A stretch of DNA of 12,240 bases from Thalassiosira profunda (lineage: Eukaryota > Bacillariophyta > Thalassiosirophyceae > Thalassiosirales > Thalassiosiraceae), in the NCBI GenBank assembly GCA_036939355.1, contig JALLAP010002848.1, forward strand, positions 1 to 12,240, given 5' to 3'. Shown here in pieces: positions 7,733-12,240 of the stretch. The notes below the pieces were generated by a model. The model worked only from the letters and a program-made list of their open reading frames with translations, ran no database searches and was not told the DNA's origin. The translations under genes were made by a program, and so were the position numbers. Position 1 is the first letter of the stretch. The number at the start of each line of letters is the position of its first letter.

Positions 7733-9082
7733 TCACTGCTCTGCAAAGTGCTTTTTCAATGCCGCGATGTGGCCGGGGCCAATTCCACAGCATCCTCCAA
7801 TCAGTTGCAGACAACCAGTTTCATTTCTGCCTTGCCACATTTTAACAAACTCCCAATACTGCTCTGGCGAGAGATCCTCCCTCATGGGTTGCGCTTCTTC
7901 GGACGATTCCATCGTCCATTCATCCTGAACAGGAGTTAGACGATTCGCATACGAGCCTAGCAAGATTTTCGGTGTGCCATCGTCCGATGAACGTGCTGCA
8001 GATGCCCCAGGCGGGTGGTGCAGATAGCGTCGCACCTCAGAATTCGACTTTATCTCGTCCAATGCTTTGCTTATTGATTCTGGCTCGCAGCAATTGAACA
8101 AGACTGCCACCACTTCCCTGCAATGGTTAGTGGTGATTCTGACTTCTGCTGTGTCAACTGCAAACGACACTCACATTCGACTCCTCTTTCCCTTGCGTAT
8201 TCAACCAGCTTCGGAATCGCATCGACAACAGATTCCCCGCTTCGGACATTTCCACTGCCATTCAGCGTGAAAGATACCAGCATGGGACGTTTTTTTCGTG
8301 CATCTAGCCTAGATACCGCGTCAACGGCCTGGCGGGCTTCTTCCACGCAAGACATTGTTTCGGCCAAGTAGGCGTCCACGTGAGGATGCAATCCTGCAAT
8401 TGCATTTAAATAGGCACGAACGCCGTCGTCGTGTTCCATTATCAAGTCTGGCCGGTATGATTCCACCTGCGGGCCAAGCGAGCCCAGCACGAGCGCACCC
8501 GAATTGCCAACAGCCCTGCGTGCAATCTGGATTCGTCGAAGTGAAACAACGTCAGTTACCTATTTGTAACACGTGCCAAATTAACGCCCAAGAACTCACC
8601 TCGCCAGCCTTGCCCACCAACCGCTGTACCTCCTCCCCGTCTGTAAATCCGACTCCAGGTGTTATTCCGTACGAGTTTGTCGTGACCGCCTGGCTTCCCG
8701 CTTCAATAAAACTCTTGTGCACGTCCTCCACCACCGAATGATACCCATCGTGCACGATGGCCGTGGCGCTCCAAATTTTGCGATCGTCCGGCACGCCCCG
8801 CAGGAAGAGCTCCTCGCCCGTGCCGCCGTCGAGGAGGAGGGTTTCGGATGGCGAGGAGCGAAGGCGTTGCAGGTGGCCCCGGAGGGACGCACCGCGATCT
8901 TGGTGATGTGTGCATTCGGATTCGGATTCGGAGCTCATGTTGCATGCGGAGCGACGGCTGTATGCAAGGGGCTGCGAAGCGGCCGAGCAGCGTGTGGTAA
9001 CGACGTGCCCACAGCGAGCAGATGAAGACCTGACGATGGAGGAGGTGAGGGCGGCGATACCACGAGCGGCCTTGATGTTCAT
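7733..9082 (-). CDS. Homocysteine S-methyltransferase, three exons
   Basis: The enzyme moves a methyl group, typically from S-methylmethionine, to homocysteine to make methionine. Exon 1 (9082-8600) carries LLLDGGTGEELFLRG and AVTTNSYGITPGVGF. Exon 2 (8526-8175) carries VLGSLGPQVESYRPD and DAYLAETMS. Exon 3 carries VAVLFNCCEP and GGCCGIGPGHI, whose Cys residues are the expected zinc ligands. The first intron (8599-8527, 73 bases, GTGAGT to TCCAG) is clear and gives ...KAGE|IARRAV. The second is less clear. The canonical donor GTGAGT at 8174 keeps frame with AG acceptors ending at 8113 (giving VELVAVLFNCC, 404 residues in all) or 8104 (401 residues), while the better-looking TTGCAG ending at 8118 needs a weak donor GTGTCG at 8170. 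I prefer 8113. The ATG at 9082 gives an Arg/Ser/Ala-rich leader that looks mitochondrial; the next in-frame ATG, at 8938, would give a cytosolic form. Divergent from the gene at 9392. Confidence 0.88.
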
Positions 9083-9391
9083 GGTGAAGCAAGAGCGCGA
9101 GGTGTGCAGGGCGGCGGAGGTTGCCAACAAAGTCTCCTTTTCTTTATGTCCAAATTGGTTTCGCTCAATTACGACTTGGTAAAAATGTACGTAGAAGATT
9201 AACGAAGTCCTCCGTAAAAATCGCCAGCACGCGAAATCTAAACTTGCTCCAACCGCCGGCGTCGCGTTTGCGGCTTGCAATGAAGCTCTCCTCCAGGGCT
9301 CTCCTCGGCTCGTGGCCCTCGAACAACAAACAACAGCGTCCGAGGAGCAACAGCGGCGCGTCCTGCCCCTACTATCCTCCTTAGATCCATC
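9083..9391. promoter_or_regulatory. Probable bidirectional promoter between the methyltransferase gene and the 9392 gene
   Basis: The starts face away from each other across 309 bases. An ATTGG at 9154-9158 reads CCAAT on the minus strand, 72 bases upstream of the methyltransferase ATG and in the right orientation; it lies in the near-palindrome CCAAATTGG (9150-9158). The right half is rich in C and AC runs and probably includes the leader of the 9392 gene. An open frame of 87 codons on the plus strand (9121-9384) has no family likeness and is not called. The element calls are weak; the arrangement is the main evidence. Confidence 0.4.
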
Positions 9392-10546
9392 ATGGTAAGT
9401 CGACGGGGCGGCGGGTCCTGTTTGCTAATTTGCGTCGGTCGACGAGCCCTTTCGTCTCATCTCAACAACTTCTCCCACATCGCGTCTCGACAGCCTCCCG
9501 TCCTCAAGCCCGAACAGTCGAAGGTGGACGGCCTGGCCTTCCTCGGCCTCTCCCTCGCCCGCAAGTCCGACCGGGGCCACCAGGACAGCGTCACGCACCA
9601 AATCGCATTCGATCTCAACGACGTCATCGATCGCAGTTACGAATACCTGGCGTCGACGAACGACGATGGGTGGTTGGTGGGGGGCGGCGAGCCGGGCCCG
9701 CCCAAGTCGTACAAGCTCGCCGCCAAGGATTCGGCGCACGTCGAGATTATGAGGATTGGAACGTACAAGCCGGAGTGGGGCGGCATCGCGGAAAAGGAGA
9801 TTATTGAGTGAGTGTAGCTTTGCGCATCGTGTGAACATATCATGTGCACTCTTTTGTTGGGTCTGTTCTGACGTCCTATTGCCTCCGGATAACACAGGGT
9901 GATGAAGTCCGGAAAGATCTTGATACCTCAGATTGAGGTCCTCCCAACTGCGGTGGTGGCCAACGGTGACCGCCCTCCCGAGCTCGAAATCCGGTTCGAC
10001 ATGCCGCACGGTCCTGACTTCGTGGACCTGAAGGCCCCACTGCCCCCGAACTGGCAGCTCCGGTTCGTCCACAACCAGCTCTTTAAGCACTTTTACAACC
10101 CATCCCGGTTCTGCCCGGGGGCGTTCCATTCGACCATCGTGCGGAAGGCCGAGTTCCGCTCCCAGAAGCACAAGGAGGCCTATTTCGCCATGTGCGAGGC
10201 CGTGTTGAAGAAGTGGCAGATCGCCGGACCCCGCCCTCTCAACGCCAATCCGGTCGACAACAAGTCGGGCATCTGGCTCTTCCTGGATCGGACCCAGCCC
10301 ACGCACTTCTTCCCGCCCAACTTCCTGCCGCCATACGATACCGAGGAGAAGCGGCAGATCATCTTGAGCTTTTTGGCCGAGGAGTGGGACGAGAGGACGC
10401 TGTCGTGGAAGAAGGCGGAATATCCGGAACAGGAGGTGGGCCTGGGGGCACAGATCCTTCAATTTTGTGGCAATCCGATCGAGGCATTAATGGGCAATGA
10501 TGGCGAGAAGGAGAAAGCGGATGCCGCGGCCACGGGGACTGCGTAG
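9392..10546 (+). CDS. Protein of unknown function, probably conserved in algae; three exons, the first only ATG
   Basis: I do not recognise the function. The best model is ATG (9392-9394), then 9494-9807, then 9898-10546, giving 321 residues beginning MPPVLKPEQSKVDGLAFLGL. The first intron (9395-9493, 99 bases, GTAAGT to CGACAG) directly follows the start codon and is a multiple of three without a stop. The second (9808-9897, 90 bases, GTGAGT to ACACAG) splits a Glu codon. Visible features are a Gly/Pro loop after DDGWLV (about 57-71), the sequence MPHGPDFVDLKAPLPPNW (141-158), FCPGAFHSTIVRKAEFRSQ (177-195), IWLFLDRTQPTHFFPPNF (231-248) and a charged, Ala-rich tail. There is no membrane helix. 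HST at 183-185 resembles one Hx[ST] motif of 2H phosphoesterases (LigT type), but I find no convincing second copy, so that is only a suggestion. Codon use resembles the neighbours. It converges with the desaturase gene. Confidence 0.8.
9395..9493 (+). other. Intron directly after the start codon
   Basis: The ATG at 9392 is followed at once by a perfect donor GTAAGT, and a pyrimidine-containing acceptor ends at 9493 (CTCGACAG). The intron is 99 bases, a multiple of three, and open throughout, so a retained form would add 33 residues containing several Arg and few acidic residues (VGRRALSSHLNNF in the middle), which resembles a mitochondrial leader. Splicing is inferred from the signals only. 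Confidence 0.65.
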
Positions 10547-10767
10547 AACTGGAGATTCTTGTTTGGTTGGGTTGGCGTAAATGCCCTGTTTGACTGCGGC
10601 CGGCGTCGGCGGTGTTTGAGTTCACTGTACAGTTTCATTTTCTTGCTAGGGAGTACGATAGGTTGCAATCGAATTGTATTTACAGAGAGTGTTTGCTCCT
10701 CTTGGATTGAAGGTATTATCACTCTCTTACTACATCAAAACTCCCAACCAGTTTGTGCATATTCTGT
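10547..10767. other. Tail-to-tail intergenic spacer
   Basis: This 221-base spacer lies between the stops of the 9392 gene and the desaturase gene. It must hold both 3' untranslated regions. I see no AATAAA hexamer and no gene. Confidence 0.5.
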
Positions 10768-12240
10768 CTATGCCCGGCCCGAAAGGGGCTTCAGCTCCCA
10801 GTTGGCGCCCGTCCCGGCCCTGTGCATGTACGTGAAAGTCGAGAAGAGGTTCTGCCAGATCCATGGGTAATACGCATACTTGACGCCGTGCTTTGCGCAA
10901 ATCTCCCGCACCTTCGGGGCGATGTAGGGGTACCACGCGCTGCTCATGCGTGGGAAGAGGTGGTGCTCAACCTGGAAGTTGAGTCCGCCCGTCAGGTAAC
11001 CCGCGACAGCGCCGCCATACGTCGACGACGTCTCCACCTGCGACTTGAACCAGCACACCGATTCTCCCGTCTCTTTGTAGTCGGCCGTGGGATCGCGGTC
11101 CGAATGCACAAAGTTGTGGCTCAGCGAAAAGAGCACGCTGAGCATCAGGCTCTCGCTCACTCCCATGAGCATAATGATCCCGGCCGTCGCCAAGCTCACT
11201 CCGTTGTGCGCCAAGGGACAGTAAATGTTCAGGAACATGTACATGACGCGCAGCGCCACTGCCACCTTCCTCCGCTTCACGATGAAGTCGTTCTCCATCT
11301 GTATGCCCACGTACTGCGCCCCACGCTGTTTCAGGTCGATCACCTGGGGATTCACCACGGTCGAGAGCCAGTACATGCCAAGCATGAAGAGGAAGTAGAA
11401 CCCCTGGAAGCGGTGGTACCACTTCCGCTTGGGGTGGCCGATGGGATAGTCGTTGAAGGCGAACATGGGCTCGGAGCTGAAGCTGTCCGGGTCCTTCTCC
11501 GAGTGGTTGGTGTAGGCGTGGTGCGTCCAGTGCTGGGCCATCCAGTTCCACTTGTTCGAGCCGATGAGGTCGGTGCCGAAGCCGAGGAGGTCGTTCACCC
11601 ACGGGCGCTTCGAGGCGGCGCCGTGGTTGGCGTCGTGCTGGACGTTGAGCCCGATGAACGCCTGGGCCACCCCAAAGGCGATGGCGAGGAAGACCCCGCT
11701 TTCGTACCAGTTGTTGAAGTCGAAGAAGGTCGTCGCGGTGGCAAACCGGAATTGCATGTAGAAGAAGAAGGCTATGTAGGCGAAGGCGCGGAAGAAGTAC
11801 CCCGGCGTGCCGAACTCGCGGCCGCGGCGGACGATTTTGAAGACCTCCTTCTTGATCTCAAGCTCGAACGGGGTGTCGAATTTGTACCTGTGACGAGCTC
11901 ATGAGCAAGGACGACCTCGATGCGTAGTGACCTAAAACAACAACATGTACGAATTGCAAACTCACTCCGGCTCGTAGTCGACCACCTTGCCCACGGCCTT
12001 CATCTTCTCGAGGTGCTTCGCCGTGTGGTACGGATGGATCATCTTGTACTGCACCGTCACGTCGTTCCCGCCGAAGAACTTGACCACCTCGCCTCCGGGG
12101 TGGACGAAGTCTTCGATGTCGTAGATGACCCCGTCGATGGCCACCTCGGTGCCCTTGAGGCCCTTGAGGGAGCGGAGGGTCGACTGGGTGGCCGCATCGG
12201 CGCCGTTGGTAGTGAGGTCGCCCGCGGGGACCTTGGCCGC
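10768..12240 (-). CDS. Front-end fatty acid desaturase with N-terminal cytochrome b5 domain, delta-5 type; 5' end outside window
   Basis: This membrane enzyme of the ER inserts a double bond near the carboxyl end of a C20 acyl chain, a step toward arachidonic or eicosapentaenoic acid. Two exons are seen: 12240-11966 and 11887-10768, with a 78-base intron (11965-11888) from GTGAGT to CACAG that splits a Glu codon (DYEPE|YKFDT). Together they give 464 residues; probably about 20 N-terminal residues lie beyond the edge. The b5 heme motif HPGG is at 47-50 of the partial protein. The three His boxes are HDANH (176-180), HWTHH (211-215) and QVEHH (397-401); the Gln in the third box is typical of front-end desaturases. 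Hydrophobic stretches near FFRAFAYIAFFFY and between the second and third boxes fit the membrane spans. The close likeness to diatom delta-5 enzymes is from memory; delta-6 or delta-8 activity cannot be excluded by sequence alone. The intron falls at the junction of the b5 and catalytic domains. Confidence 0.95.

Noticed and set aside
9121..9384. Small plus-strand gene in the divergent spacer.
   Set aside because: 87 codons without any family likeness, in a different frame from the downstream gene, and within a likely promoter.
9425..10462. Long open frame on the minus strand across the 9392 gene.
   Set aside because: It ignores the splice sites, has low-complexity Arg/Leu/Gly/Val content and no motif; the plus-strand gene explains the region.
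10753..11904. Long open frame on the plus strand across the desaturase gene.
   Set aside because: It is antisense to a clear desaturase, rich in Val, Glu, His and Arg as expected from its reverse codons, with no family motif.
1..12240. CRISPR arrays, transposons, tRNA or rRNA genes.
   Set aside because: No regularly spaced repeats, transposase motifs, terminal inverted repeats or cloverleaf-like sequences were seen.

Overview
The window looks like nuclear DNA of a stramenopile alga, most probably a diatom, and perhaps a centric one of the Thalassiosira type. Four things point there. The genes carry short GT-AG introns of about 60 to 170 bases. The desaturase at the right end is very close, from memory, to the delta-5 front-end desaturases of Phaeodactylum and Thalassiosira. 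One long protein starts with a signal peptide followed by the F-at-+1 motif of heterokont plastid presequences. The 'NALFRHL' zinc-finger motif is one I associate with algal proteins. The species call is inference; no search was run.

The layout is compact, with eight protein genes on alternating strands. From the left: an RluA-type pseudouridine synthase (+, 442-1672), whose middle is broken by an assembly duplication around one N; a small secreted Cys-rich protein of the DUF2237 type (+, 1923-2408); a short RNase III-like domain protein (-, 2468-2899); a 1043-residue single-exon protein (-, 3043-6174); a mitochondrial carrier (+, 6355-7711, two exons); a homocysteine S-methyltransferase (-, 7733-9082, three exons); a conserved-looking protein of unknown function whose start codon may be an exon by itself (+, 9392-10546); and a cytochrome b5-fused front-end desaturase (-, 10768 to beyond the right edge, two exons seen). 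Three head-to-tail or tail-to-tail junctions are very short, and two head-to-head spacers (6175-6354 and 9083-9391) probably act as shared promoters.

The most unusual item is the 1043-residue protein. It joins a zinc-finger-like segment, a TruA-like pseudouridine synthase domain, a 2-oxoglutarate/Fe(II) dioxygenase domain and an FkbM-type methyltransferase domain behind a probable plastid-targeting leader. The metal ligands of the oxygenase and the methyltransferase motifs are intact, and the likely catalytic Asp of the synthase is present in a divergent motif. I infer a plastid enzyme that could carry out three successive modifications, possibly on RNA, but the substrate is unknown. It sits beside an RNase III-like gene, and a second pseudouridine synthase lies a few kilobases away. 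In eukaryotes such proximity is weak evidence of a shared pathway.

The other genes are metabolic housekeeping: methionine synthesis, mitochondrial solute exchange and long-chain polyunsaturated fatty acid synthesis. No transposon, CRISPR array, tRNA or rRNA gene was recognised.
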